Source: Streptomyces sp. NRRL F-5123
Lineage (GTDB): Bacteria; Actinomycetota; Actinomycetes; Streptomycetales; Streptomycetaceae
Direction: 5' to 3'
Assembly: GCF_000721495.1 (NCBI RefSeq)
Contig: NZ_JOHY01000023.1
Span: forward strand, 29,075-93,074
Length of the DNA: 64,000 nucleotides
Positions within the stretch are counted from its first letter, which is position 1. Each line of letters starts with the position of its first letter. The notes under the pieces were generated by a model. It was not told the origin of the DNA. It saw nothing but the letters and a program-made list of their open reading frames with translations, and searched no databases. A program made the position numbers and the translations under genes. Below, in pieces: positions 8,382 to 16,660 of the stretch.

Positions 8382-8411
8382 AACGTAACCGGAACGGGTG
8401 AACGCGGTCAA
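8382..8411 (-). promoter_or_regulatory. predicted promoter of leader peptide and ROK gene
   Basis: TTGACC (8411-8406), an 18-bp spacer and TACGTT (8387-8382) on the minus strand, with the leader-peptide ATG seven bases on. The geometry is almost the same as that of the promoter at 6823-6851. Confidence 0.55.
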
Positions 8412-8570
8412 ACTCCTGACCGCATGGTGGACGCATCCCGGCCACGGAGCGGACAGCCGCGGCGCGTCCGTCGCACCCCAACTCGGCGGCTCCCGGCGCC
8501 GGTCCCGCTGCTGGCGAGAGGAGTCGGGCGGCTGCGTGTTTCGCTACAGTCGGTGACGGGCTCCGGTAGC

Positions 8571-9017
8571 TCAGGCGCGTGTACCCGCACTCGGCTGCGC
8601 TGAGGTCGTGCGGGCCCGGTTCTCACGGATCTCGTCGTGATGGGCGGCGGCCCAGCCGACCAGGGACGTGGCGATCTCGTGGAGGCCGCGGCCCAGCGGG
8701 GTCAGGGCGTACTCGACGCGCGGGGGAACCTCGGCGTAGGCGGTGCGGGTGATCAGGCCGTCCTGCTGGAGTTGGCGCAGGGTGAGCGTGAGCATGCGCT
8801 GGGAGATCCCGGGGATTTGGCGCTGCAGGTCGGTGTAGCGCAGCGGGCCGGGCTCCAGGACGGCGATCAGCAGCAGGCTCCACTTGTCGCCGACGCGGTC
8901 CAGGACCTCGCGGATGAAGGCCATGTGCTCGGCGGGGATCGCCGCGCACGGCCCGATCGCCGCAGCCCCGACCGCCTCCGCCCCACCGGCCGCCTTCGTT
9001 TCGCGGGTCTGTTCCAT
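8571..9017 (-). CDS. HxlR-family winged-helix regulator
   Basis: The 148-residue protein carries the HxlR domain (residues about 30-120): DRVGDKWSLLLIAVL, then RYTDLQRQIPGISQRMLTLT and LRQLQQDGLITR. The ATG at 9017 was preferred because AGAGGA sits nine bases upstream; an extended start at 9062 adds a non-family segment. It diverges from the DsbA-family gene with 105 bp between them, the usual layout for HxlR repressors that respond to reactive electrophiles, quinones or redox stress and control the adjacent gene. Cysteine residues that could act as sensors lie in the N-terminal arm (Cys near 22). Confidence 0.9.
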   Translation of the reverse strand: MEQTRETKAAGGAEAVGAAAIGPCAAIPAEHMAFIREVLDRVGDKWSLLLIAVLEPGPLRYTDLQRQIPGISQRMLTLTLRQLQQDGLITRTAYAEVPPRVEYALTPLGRGLHEIATSLVGWAAAHHDEIRENRARTTSAQPSAGTRA

Positions 9018-9122
9018 GACGCACATTCCTCTCCGGCACGCACACGGATGTGCCTTTTGCATCGCCTTCCATACTGGTCCACCATGGCGTTACGAACAAG
9101 TCGTAAGAATCGGAGGTGTGGG

Positions 9123-9833
9123 GTGAAGGTGGACATCTGGTCCGAGGTGACGTGCCCCTGGTGCGGGCTGGGCCATCACCGTCTGCAGCGGGCCGTCGAG
9201 CGGTTCGAGCACGCGGGCGAGGTGGAGGTGGTCCACCACTCGTTCCCGCTCAGCAGCAGCTTCCCCGAGGACCGCACCTTCTCCGTCCGCGAGGCTCTGC
9301 TGCGACGGCACGGTGTGGGCGGCGGTCAGGCCGAGGCATCGACCCGGCGGATCGAGGCACTGGCCGCGGCCGAGGGTCTGAGCCCCTACCGGGTGCTGGA
9401 CAACCAGGTCGGCAACACCGACCTGGCCCACGAGTTCCTCGCCCACGCCTCCGACCACGGCAAGAACCGCGAGGCGTGGGACGCGATCTTCGACACCTAC
9501 TTCGGCAAGGCCGAGCCCGTCTTCTCCCCGGACGACCTGCTGGCGCTGTCCGACACCCTGGGCCTGGACCGCGAACAGACCCGGCAGGCCCTCGCCCAGC
9601 GCCGCTACCGCGAGCAGGTCCGGGACGACGCGGCCCGCGCTCAGCGCCTCGGCGCGACGGGTGCCCCGTTCATCGTCATGGACGGCCGCTACGGCGTCCC
9701 CGGTGCCCAGGACAGCGACACCCTGCTGGACCTGCTCCGCACCGCTTGGGACGACACCCACCCCCTCACCCCCGCCGGTGGCGACGCCCCGGCCTGCGGC
9801 CCGGACGGCTGCGCCGTCCCCGCACACGGCTGA
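9123..9833 (+). CDS. DsbA-family oxidoreductase (FrnE-like)
   Basis: The 236-residue thioredoxin-fold protein has the FrnE/DsbA2-type active site CPWC near residue 11 (SEVTCPWCGLGHHRL) and the cis-proline region GAPFIVMDGRYGVPGAQ near 180. No signal peptide is present, so it is cytoplasmic. FrnE-type proteins act as thiol oxidoreductases or isomerases in oxidative stress or polyketide pathways. The C-terminal tail carries two further cysteines (ACGPDGCAV). GTG at 9123 has GGAGG upstream. It is the first gene of the set divergent from HxlR. Confidence 0.9.
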   Translation: MKVDIWSEVTCPWCGLGHHRLQRAVERFEHAGEVEVVHHSFPLSSSFPEDRTFSVREALLRRHGVGGGQAEASTRRIEALAAAEGLSPYRVLDNQVGNTDLAHEFLAHASDHGKNREAWDAIFDTYFGKAEPVFSPDDLLALSDTLGLDREQTRQALAQRRYREQVRDDAARAQRLGATGAPFIVMDGRYGVPGAQDSDTLLDLLRTAWDDTHPLTPAGGDAPACGPDGCAVPAHG

Positions 9834-9872
9834 TCTCCACAGAACCCCCGTGATCCAGAGACGAGGAGTCCG

Positions 9873-10039
9873 ATGAACGTCCTGCCGTGGGTGCTGCCCT
9901 CGGCCTCGCGGTGGTGACGGCGCCGGCCGGCACCTTCCACGACTGCCGCCGGGAGTACAGCGCGATCGGCATGAGCGGCGTGCTGCCGGCCCTGTCCTTC
10001 GTGGTGGCCCGGGGCCGCTTCGGCCCGTACTCCTTGTGA
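9873..10039 (+). pseudogene. DoxX-family membrane protein remnant
   Basis: An intact ribosome site (ACGAGGAG) and ATG start give MNVLPWVLP, matching a DoxX N-terminus, but this frame stops after 14 codons. From 9896 another frame reads LGLAVVTAPAGTFHDCRREY and ends in VVARGRFGPYSL, the characteristic DoxX C-terminus (RFGPYxL). The middle of the roughly 120-residue protein is missing and the two ends are out of frame, so an internal deletion has destroyed the gene. DoxX proteins often accompany redox or thiol-stress genes, which suits this cluster. Confidence 0.65.
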
Positions 10040-10109
10040 CCCTTCCGAATCCGCCCCCCGGCCGGCTCCCGCCGCCCGGCCCTCCGCCCACGAAAGGCGA
10101 CGACTCCCC

Positions 10110-10772
10110 ATGACCGACCTGCTCGTCCTCGGCGGCAGCGGCCGCACCGGCACCCACGTCCTGGCACAGGCCGCCGAACGCGGCCACCGCGTCCGCGCCC
10201 TCGTCCGCGATCCCTCCGCCGTCCACGCCCCGGCCGGTGTCGAGCTGATCCAGGGCACGCCCGCGAACATCGACGACATCCGCAAGGCCGCCCAGGGCAC
10301 CCAGGCGGTGATCAGCGTGCTGAACAACGCCCGCGCCTCCGACAACCCCTGGGCCAAGCCGATCAGCCCGCCGATGTTCATGACCGACGCCGCCCGCAAC
10401 ACCCTGACCGTCATGGCCGAACAGGGCATCCGCCGGATCGCCCTGGCCTCCTCGCAGGGCGCCGGCGACGACTGGGCCCGCCTCAACCCGCTGATGAAGG
10501 CGTTCATCAACCTGTCGAACATCAAAGCCGGGTTCACCGACCACACGGGCGTCGACCAGGTCGTGCGCGCCTCCGACACCGACTGGACCCTCGCCCGCGC
10601 CGTCGCACTCACCGACAGGCCCGCCACCGGACCCCTGCACGCCGGCGAGACCCCCACCGCCACGCCCGGGCGCTGGATCAACCGGGCCGACCTCGCCCGC
10701 TTCCTCCTCGACGCCGTCGACGAGGAGACCTGGATCCGCCGCGCCCCGCTGGTGTGGAACGCCCGCGGCTGA
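10110..10772 (+). CDS. NAD(P)-binding NmrA/SDR-like oxidoreductase
   Basis: The 220-residue protein begins with a Rossmann fold glycine motif GGSGRTGTHV and has the atypical-SDR pattern NAD(P)-binding family: acidic/basic recognition near ALVRDPSA, and IALASSQGAG in place of a classical SDR Tyr-Lys site. Such proteins may be NADPH sensors or quinone/flavin reductases. It sits between the DoxX remnant and a second reductase, in the HxlR-adjacent cluster, and an AAAGGCGACGA-like ribosome site precedes the ATG. The substrate is unknown. Confidence 0.85.
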   Translation: MTDLLVLGGSGRTGTHVLAQAAERGHRVRALVRDPSAVHAPAGVELIQGTPANIDDIRKAAQGTQAVISVLNNARASDNPWAKPISPPMFMTDAARNTLTVMAEQGIRRIALASSQGAGDDWARLNPLMKAFINLSNIKAGFTDHTGVDQVVRASDTDWTLARAVALTDRPATGPLHAGETPTATPGRWINRADLARFLLDAVDEETWIRRAPLVWNARG

Positions 10773-10822
10773 CCCACTCGACCCTGTTGAACACTCCCCC
10801 GAATTCCCGAGGAGACATCCCC

Positions 10823-11545
10823 ATGCCCGACACGTCCAAGGTCATCGCCGTCTTCGGAGCAGGCACCGGTCTCGGTGCCTCGGTCGCCCGCCGCTTCGCC
10901 CGCGAAGGCTTCCGCGTCGCCCTCGTCGCCCGCCGCAAGGACCGTCTCGACGCACTCGTCGAACAGCTCACCGGCGAGGGCATCGACGCGGCCGGATTCA
11001 CCGCCGACCTCTCCGAGCCCGCCGAGGTTCCCGCCCTCATCGACGCCGTCCGCGGACGGTTCGGCCGGATCGACGTCATCGAGTACGGGCCGATCAGCGG
11101 GGAACAGAGCTTCGTCCCCGCCACCGAGCTGGACGCCGCCACCTTGCAGAAGGACAGCCCCCTTCTCCTGCTCACCCCGGTCGAGGTGGTCCGCGCGGTA
11201 CTGCCCGAGTGGGCCGAGCGCGGCGACGGCGCGTTCCTGATGACCACCGGCCACACCGCCGTGGCGCCGCGGCCGTACCTGAGCGGCGTGGGCCCGCTGA
11301 TGTCCGCCGCCCGCAACTGGCTGTACTCCCTCAACGGCGAACTCGCCGACATCGGCGCCTACGCCGGCACCCTGTCCATCGCGGCGTTCATCGCCCGCAG
11401 CGAGATGGCAGAGATCACCGCCGCATCACTGCCGGAAGGCGTCGGCCCGCTCGTCGACCCGGACGACCTCGCCGAGCACTACTGGGACCTGTACACCAAG
11501 CGCGACCGCATCGAGCAGATCCATCCCGAGCCGACCGCCGGGTAA
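10823..11545 (+). CDS. short-chain dehydrogenase/reductase
   Basis: The 240-residue protein has the SDR cofactor motif GAGTGLGASVA near residue 12 and an Arg-rich NADP-type segment (LVARRKDRL). The usual catalytic YxxxK is not clear in the expected position, where SGVGPLMSAARNWLY is found, so it may be a non-classical or weakly active SDR. The start at 10823 has GAGGAG upstream. It ends the cluster that begins with the DsbA-family gene. The reaction is not known. Confidence 0.85.
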   Translation: MPDTSKVIAVFGAGTGLGASVARRFAREGFRVALVARRKDRLDALVEQLTGEGIDAAGFTADLSEPAEVPALIDAVRGRFGRIDVIEYGPISGEQSFVPATELDAATLQKDSPLLLLTPVEVVRAVLPEWAERGDGAFLMTTGHTAVAPRPYLSGVGPLMSAARNWLYSLNGELADIGAYAGTLSIAAFIARSEMAEITAASLPEGVGPLVDPDDLAEHYWDLYTKRDRIEQIHPEPTAG

Positions 11546-11655
11546 CCCCGGTCCGGGCCTCTGGCCACCACGGTTCGGGGCATCCCTCGGCCGCGATCAC
11601 CCCGCGGACAAGCCGGTCCTCCGGTGGGGAGTCCAACCGGCCGTCCGGACTGCAC

Positions 11656-11675
11656 ATTCGTCGCTGCGGGCGAAT
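11656..11675 (+). promoter_or_regulatory. dyad in promoter region of dehydratase operon
   Basis: ATTCG and CGAAT arms flank a 10-bp GC-rich centre, followed by AATAATGG, which is AT-rich for this genome. The element lies about 130 bp upstream of the IlvD/Edd-type gene in a 262-bp intergenic region, and could be an operator. No regulator gene is adjacent. Confidence 0.28.
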
Positions 11676-11807
11676 AATGGTGCGAAGTCTGCTGTGGCGG
11701 ACGGCCCGGGTTGTCCGCCGCTCGCCCTGAAATGGAGGAGTTCTCCGAGGCAGCAGCGGAGCCCGGCTCGCCGCAGTGCAAGCCGGACGGCCGGTGAGGA
11801 GCTCTCT

Positions 11808-13598
11808 ATGTCACAGGCGAACCGCGCGACCGAGGGGCTGCGCAGCAAGGCCTGGTGGGACAACTCGGAAAACCCGGAAATGACCGCCCTGTATCTGGAG
11901 CGGTTCCTGAATTACGGGCTCACGTCGGGAGAACTCCAGTCGGGGCGACCGATCATCGGCATCGCCCAGACGGGGAACGACCTGGTTCCCTGCAATCGAC
12001 ACCATCTGGCCCTTGCCGACCGGGTCAAGGACGGGGTGCGCGACAGTGGCGGAATTCCGTTCGAATTCCCGGTCCATCCGTTGCAGGAGACGGGAAAACG
12101 CCCCACCGCGGCGCTGGACCGCAACCTCGCCTATCTCGGGCTGGTCGAGGTGCTCTACGGCTATCCGCTCGACGGCGTCGTCCTGACGACAGGGTGCGAC
12201 AAGACCACTCCCGCCTGCCTGATGGCGGCGGCGACGGTGAACATTCCGGCGATCGTCCTGTCCGGGGGGCCGATGCTCAACGGCTACCACAAGGGCATGC
12301 GAACGGGCTCGGGCCTGGTGATCTGGCAGTCGAAGCGGCTGCTCGCCAGCGGTCAGATCGACTACGACGAGTACATGGCACGCGTGGCCGCATCCGCGCC
12401 CAGCGTCGGGCACTGCAACACGATGGGCACCGCGCTGTCGATGAACAGCCTGGCCGAAGCCCTGGGAATGTCCCTCCCGGGCTGTGCGGCGATTCCGGCG
12501 CCGTACAACGAGCGGGCGCAGATGGCCTACGAGACGGGCCGCCGGGCAGTGGACCTCGTGCGGGAGGACCTCAGCCCCCGCAGGATCATGACCCGCCAGG
12601 CCTTCGAGAACTCGATCGTCGTCGCCTCGGCCATCGCCGCGTCGACCAACGTGCCCATCCACATCAACGCCATCGCGCGCCACGCGGGGGTGGACCTGTC
12701 CAACGAGGACTGGCACCGCGTCGGTGCGGACATACCGGTGCTGGTGAACCTGGCTCCGGCCGGGGAGTTTCTCGGCGAGGACTTCTTCCGCGCCGGTGGT
12801 GTCCCGGCGGTCATGCGGTCGCTGCTGGACGCGGGGCACCTGCACGGTGAGACGCCAACGGTCTCGGGACGTACCGTGGCCGCAAATCTGGAAGCGGTTC
12901 CGGCCGCCGACGCAACAGTCATCCGCCCCTTCGACGACCCTGTCACCCCCAGGGGCGGACTGCTCGTCATGAAGGGAAACCTGTTCGACTCCGCGATCAT
13001 GAAGACATCGGTGATCACCGACGGTTTCAGGGCAGGCAGCCCGCGGAGCGACGGCGGTGAGTCGGTCTTCGACTTCCGCGCCGTCGTGTTCGACGGACCC
13101 GAGGACTACCACGCACGCATCGAGGATCCAGAACTGGGCATCGACCAGGACTGCATTCTCGTCATCCGCTACACGGGCCCGGTCGGATATCCGGGCTCGG
13201 CCGAAGTGGTGAACATGGAGCTCCCCGCCTCGTTGAGCCGGCGGGGCCTCGTCGCGCTGCCCACGCTCGGTGACGGCCGTCAGAGCGGCACGTCGGACGC
13301 GCCCTCGATCCTCAACGCCAGCCCCGAGGCCGCCGTCGGGGGCAACCTCGCCATCCTGCGCACCGGCGACACGATCCGTGTCGGCCTGGATGCGGCACGC
13401 GTCGACGTCCTCCTGTCCGACGAGGAGATTGCCGCGCGCTGGGCGCAGTACACACCCCCCGTGCTGGAAAACCAGACGCCGTGGCAGGAGATCTACCGTT
13501 CCACGGTCGGTCAGCTGGACAGCGGGGGCTGCCTGGAGCTCGCCGTGCCTTACCAGGACCTCGTCCACACCAAGGGGATTCCACGTGACTCACACTGA
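11808..13598 (+). CDS. IlvD/Edd-family dehydratase, probable sugar-acid dehydratase
   Basis: The 596-residue protein belongs to the IlvD/Edd Fe-S dehydratase family. Cys62 (LVPCN), Cys130 (TTGCDKTTP) and Cys203 (GHCNTMGTA) are in the three cluster-ligand positions, and Lys131 is in the position that is carbamylated in [2Fe-2S] members. The length and the TTGCDKTTPACLMAAATV block favour the arabonate/xylonate dehydratase branch over biosynthetic IlvD. The following gene is a 2-hydroxyacid dehydrogenase whose start overlaps by 14 bp, so the pair probably works on one hydroxy- or sugar-acid pathway. The exact substrate is not determinable. Confidence 0.88.
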   Translation: MSQANRATEGLRSKAWWDNSENPEMTALYLERFLNYGLTSGELQSGRPIIGIAQTGNDLVPCNRHHLALADRVKDGVRDSGGIPFEFPVHPLQETGKRPTAALDRNLAYLGLVEVLYGYPLDGVVLTTGCDKTTPACLMAAATVNIPAIVLSGGPMLNGYHKGMRTGSGLVIWQSKRLLASGQIDYDEYMARVAASAPSVGHCNTMGTALSMNSLAEALGMSLPGCAAIPAPYNERAQMAYETGRRAVDLVREDLSPRRIMTRQAFENSIVVASAIAASTNVPIHINAIARHAGVDLSNEDWHRVGADIPVLVNLAPAGEFLGEDFFRAGGVPAVMRSLLDAGHLHGETPTVSGRTVAANLEAVPAADATVIRPFDDPVTPRGGLLVMKGNLFDSAIMKTSVITDGFRAGSPRSDGGESVFDFRAVVFDGPEDYHARIEDPELGIDQDCILVIRYTGPVGYPGSAEVVNMELPASLSRRGLVALPTLGDGRQSGTSDAPSILNASPEAAVGGNLAILRTGDTIRVGLDAARVDVLLSDEEIAARWAQYTPPVLENQTPWQEIYRSTVGQLDSGGCLELAVPYQDLVHTKGIPRDSH

Positions 13599-14607
13599 CT
13601 CCAGCGACGTCGTTCTGATCGCCGACTCCGACTTCGGCGATGTGGACATCGAACGCGCGATCATCGAGGGCGCCGGATTCCGGCTCTCCGCCGCACAGTG
13701 CAAGAGCGAGGACGAGGTGATCGAGAGGGGCCGGGAGGCCGGCGGCGTCCTCACCCAGTACGCACATGTCGGTTCCCGTGCCATCGACGCTCTGACCCGC
13801 TGCCGGGTGATCGCCCGCTACGGCACCGGCGTGGACATCGTCGATGTCGACGCCGCGACACGACGCGGCATCCAGGTCACGAACGCGCCGAACGAGTGGT
13901 GTGCCGAAGAGGTCGCCGACCACGCCGTCGCGCTCTGGCTCGCTGCGGCCCGCAAGATCTGCCGGTACGACCGGGCGACGCGAACGGGTGAGTGGCACTG
14001 GAAGACGGGGCAGCCCGTACACAGACTGCGGGGGCAGGTCCTGGGTCTGCTGGCCTTCGGCTCCATCGCCCGGCTCATCGCCGAACGTGCGAAGGCCTTC
14101 GGTCTCGAGGTGTGGGCGCACGACCCGTACCTCGGCGAGTCCGTGATCCGGTCGAGCGGGGTCCGGCCGGTCTCCTTCGACGAACTCGTGGAAGGCGCCG
14201 ACTACGTGGTGATCCAGACCCCGCTCACCCCGCAGACGCGCCACACCTTCGACCACGCCACGCTCAGGCGGATGAAGCCGACCGCGGTCCTCGTCAACAC
14301 CGCGCGGGGGCCCATCGTCCAGGACGCGGCGCTTCACCAGGCGCTGACCGAAGGGTGGATCGCGGGTGCGGCCCTGGACGACATCGAGGAGGAGCCCGCG
14401 AAGGTGCGCGGCTGGCAGCCGACCAACCCTCTCTTCGAACTGCCCAACGTGATCGTCACGCCACACGCGGCCTACTACTCCGAGGAAGCCGTCACCACGG
14501 TACGGAGCATCGCCGCCGAGGAGGCCGTGCGGGTCCTGAGCGGGAAGCCGGCGCGCTTCCCGGTGAACGAGCCGACCGGCAACTCCCGCCCGCACCCGCA
14601 GAAGTGA
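13585..14607 (+). CDS. D-isomer-specific 2-hydroxyacid dehydrogenase (CtBP-like)
   Basis: The 340-residue protein has both D-2-hydroxyacid dehydrogenase domains. Catalytic Arg is in NTARGP, Glu in the DDIEEEP region and His in VTPHAAY. It resembles the C-terminal-binding-protein-like branch. The dinucleotide motif reads LLAFGSIARLIAERA, with alanine replacing two of the three usual GxGxxG glycines, an uncommon variant. GTG at 13585 has AAGGGG upstream and overlaps the dehydratase gene. It likely reduces the keto acid made by the dehydratase or oxidises a related hydroxyacid. Confidence 0.88.
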   Translation: MTHTDSSDVVLIADSDFGDVDIERAIIEGAGFRLSAAQCKSEDEVIERGREAGGVLTQYAHVGSRAIDALTRCRVIARYGTGVDIVDVDAATRRGIQVTNAPNEWCAEEVADHAVALWLAAARKICRYDRATRTGEWHWKTGQPVHRLRGQVLGLLAFGSIARLIAERAKAFGLEVWAHDPYLGESVIRSSGVRPVSFDELVEGADYVVIQTPLTPQTRHTFDHATLRRMKPTAVLVNTARGPIVQDAALHQALTEGWIAGAALDDIEEEPAKVRGWQPTNPLFELPNVIVTPHAAYYSEEAVTTVRSIAAEEAVRVLSGKPARFPVNEPTGNSRPHPQK

Positions 14608-14630
14608 CGGCGGCCACGGCCCCCGGGCCC

Positions 14631-15083
14631 CTACCCGTCGCCGCGGATCACCACCACCGGACAGTCCGCACGCTGCACGCAGTGCTGGGCGACCGAGCCG
14701 AGCAGCAGCCCGGAGACGCCGCCGAGCCCCCGGCTGCCGACGACCAGCAGCGACGCGCCCTTCGCCGCGTCGAGCAGGACCCGTGCGGGCGCGCCGTAGC
14801 GGACGTCGGCCTGGACCTCCACCGGACCCCGCTCTCCCACGACCTCGGCGACAGCGTCCGTCAGCCGCTTGCGGGACCGCTCCTCCAGGGTGGCCGCGTC
14901 GGTGCTGCTCGGGGGCATCCAGCGCGCGCCGTGCATCGGCGGGAAGTCCCAGGCGGTGACCGCCGTCACCACACCACCGGTGAGTCCGGCGTAGTGCACG
15001 CCCCAGCGAAGGGCCCGCTCGGCTGCGTCCGATCCGTCCACCCCGACCACGATGCGACCGGTCTTCGGGAGCTGGTCCGCCAT
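14631..15083 (-). CDS. universal stress protein, single UspA domain
   Basis: The 150-residue protein is one UspA domain with the ATP-binding signature at the C-terminal end: GSRGLGGVSGLLLGS followed by VAQHCV and CPVVVIRG. The N-terminal strand is GRIVVGVDGSDAAERAL. The ATG is preceded by AGGAGGAAGC. It is convergent with the preceding dehydrogenase and stands alone. Such proteins are induced in stress or dormancy and bind ATP; the direct function is unknown. Confidence 0.92.
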   Translation of the reverse strand: MADQLPKTGRIVVGVDGSDAAERALRWGVHYAGLTGGVVTAVTAWDFPPMHGARWMPPSSTDAATLEERSRKRLTDAVAEVVGERGPVEVQADVRYGAPARVLLDAAKGASLLVVGSRGLGGVSGLLLGSVAQHCVQRADCPVVVIRGDG

Positions 15084-15226
15084 GCTTCCTCCTCGTCGCT
15101 GCGACGGGACGGGCCCGGGCGGCGGGACTGCCTGCCCGCCGTGCGCGTCCCCGCCAGGCCTCCAGCGTCCCGCCACCCGCCCGGGTCCGCAGGTGTGCCG
15201 CGGCCGGACGAGGGATGTCCGGCGGT

Positions 15227-16660
15227 CTAGCCCCCGGTGGCCGGCGGGGCCGGGTCGTGGAGCAGGACTTCACGCCGCCGCCGGGTGTCGGCGGGGTCGA
15301 TGTGCGTGGCCGGGCCCCCGGAGCCGGCCGGGTACTCCTCCAGCGGGACGAGATCCTGTTCCCAGGCGGACAGGACGGGTTCCAGGACCCGCCAGGCCTC
15401 CTCGGCCTCATCGCCGCGGAGGGACAGGGCGGGGTCGCCCTTGAAGACGTCCAGCAGGAGGCGGCCGTAGGCGGGCAGCACAGGCGGCTCCATCTGCGCG
15501 GTCAGTGACAGCGGCGCCAGCTCGTAGGCGTGGGCGCCGATGCCCGTCAGGTCGAGGGTCAGCCCCTCGGGTTCGAGTTTGAAGCGCAGCACGTTGGGCA
15601 GCTCCTCGTTGCTGTGCCCGAACGGCAGGTGCGGCACAGCACGGAAGTGCACCGCGACCTCCTTGCGGTCCGCCCCCAACGCCTTTCCGCTGCGCAGCCG
15701 GAACCTCGTCCCGGCCCAGCGCCAGCTGTCCAGCTCCAGTTCCACCTCCGCGTAGGTCTCGGTGCGGCGCCGCGGATCGACGCCTTCCTCGTCGACGTAC
15801 GCGGGAACGTCCCGGTCGCCGATCCTGCCGGGCAGGTAGCGTGCGCGGCGTGTGCGCCGCACGACGTCCTCCTCGGTCAGCAACCGCACCGACCGCAGGA
15901 CGTCGACCTTCCGGTCGCGCAGGTCCCGCGCCCCGAGGGTGAGCGGCGGTTCCATCGCGACGAGACAGAGCAGTTGCAGGAGATGGTTCTGGAGCATGTC
16001 CTTCAGGGCGCCGACGTGGTCGTAGTAGCCGGCCCTGCCCTCCAACGCGAGGCTTTCCTCCCAGACGATCTCCACCTCGGCGATGTGCGTGCTGTTCCAC
16101 AGAGGCTCCAGCACCCGGTTGGCCAGGCGGCTGCCGAGCACGTTCTGGACGGTCGTCATGGCCAGGAAGTGATCGACACGGAACACCGCCTCCTCCGGTA
16201 CCACCTCGGCCAGCAGCCGGTTCAGTTGCCGGGCGCTCTCCAGGTCCTCGCCGAAGGGCTTCTCCAGCACGATGCTGCTGCCCGCCGGGAGGCCCGCCTC
16301 GTGCAGTGCCGATACCGCCCGCGGGAAGAGCGCCGGAGGCAGGGCGAGGTACACGGCCAGGGGGGTGTCGCCGGCGATGACGGCGGCGACGTCGGACGGG
16401 TCGCCGGCGTCGGCCCGCAGGTACCGTGCGGACGCCGTGACTGCGTCCCTGACATGTGCCGGGCACGATCCGGCGTGCCGGTGGAGCTGGGCGGCGATCC
16501 ACTGCCGGAAGTCCTCGGTGCTGCGTTCCTCCCGGCTTGCGCCGATCAGTTCGAAGTCGTCGCCGAGGTCGCCGGACTCCCGCAACGCGGCCAGCGCCGG
16601 CAACAGGTAACGCGCTGTGAGGTCTCCTGTCGCGCCGAAGACGGCGAGCCGGTTGGTCAT
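15227..16660 (-). CDS. zwf: glucose-6-phosphate dehydrogenase family protein (divergent paralogue)
   Basis: The 477-residue protein has the G6PD fold: GATGDLTARYLLPAL at the NADP site, LEKPFGEDLESA near residue 133, and the RVDHFL segment near 167. The family signature RIDHYLGKE, whose lysine contacts the sugar phosphate, is altered to RVDHFLAMT, so this is not a standard G6PD and may have altered specificity. Its ATG overlaps the stop of the upstream GH15 gene by four bases, so the two are co-translated. It could feed hexose units released by the hydrolase into oxidative metabolism. A housekeeping zwf is probably elsewhere. Confidence 0.82.
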   Translation of the reverse strand: MTNRLAVFGATGDLTARYLLPALAALRESGDLGDDFELIGASREERSTEDFRQWIAAQLHRHAGSCPAHVRDAVTASARYLRADAGDPSDVAAVIAGDTPLAVYLALPPALFPRAVSALHEAGLPAGSSIVLEKPFGEDLESARQLNRLLAEVVPEEAVFRVDHFLAMTTVQNVLGSRLANRVLEPLWNSTHIAEVEIVWEESLALEGRAGYYDHVGALKDMLQNHLLQLLCLVAMEPPLTLGARDLRDRKVDVLRSVRLLTEEDVVRRTRRARYLPGRIGDRDVPAYVDEEGVDPRRRTETYAEVELELDSWRWAGTRFRLRSGKALGADRKEVAVHFRAVPHLPFGHSNEELPNVLRFKLEPEGLTLDLTGIGAHAYELAPLSLTAQMEPPVLPAYGRLLLDVFKGDPALSLRGDEAEEAWRVLEPVLSAWEQDLVPLEEYPAGSGGPATHIDPADTRRRREVLLHDPAPPATGG

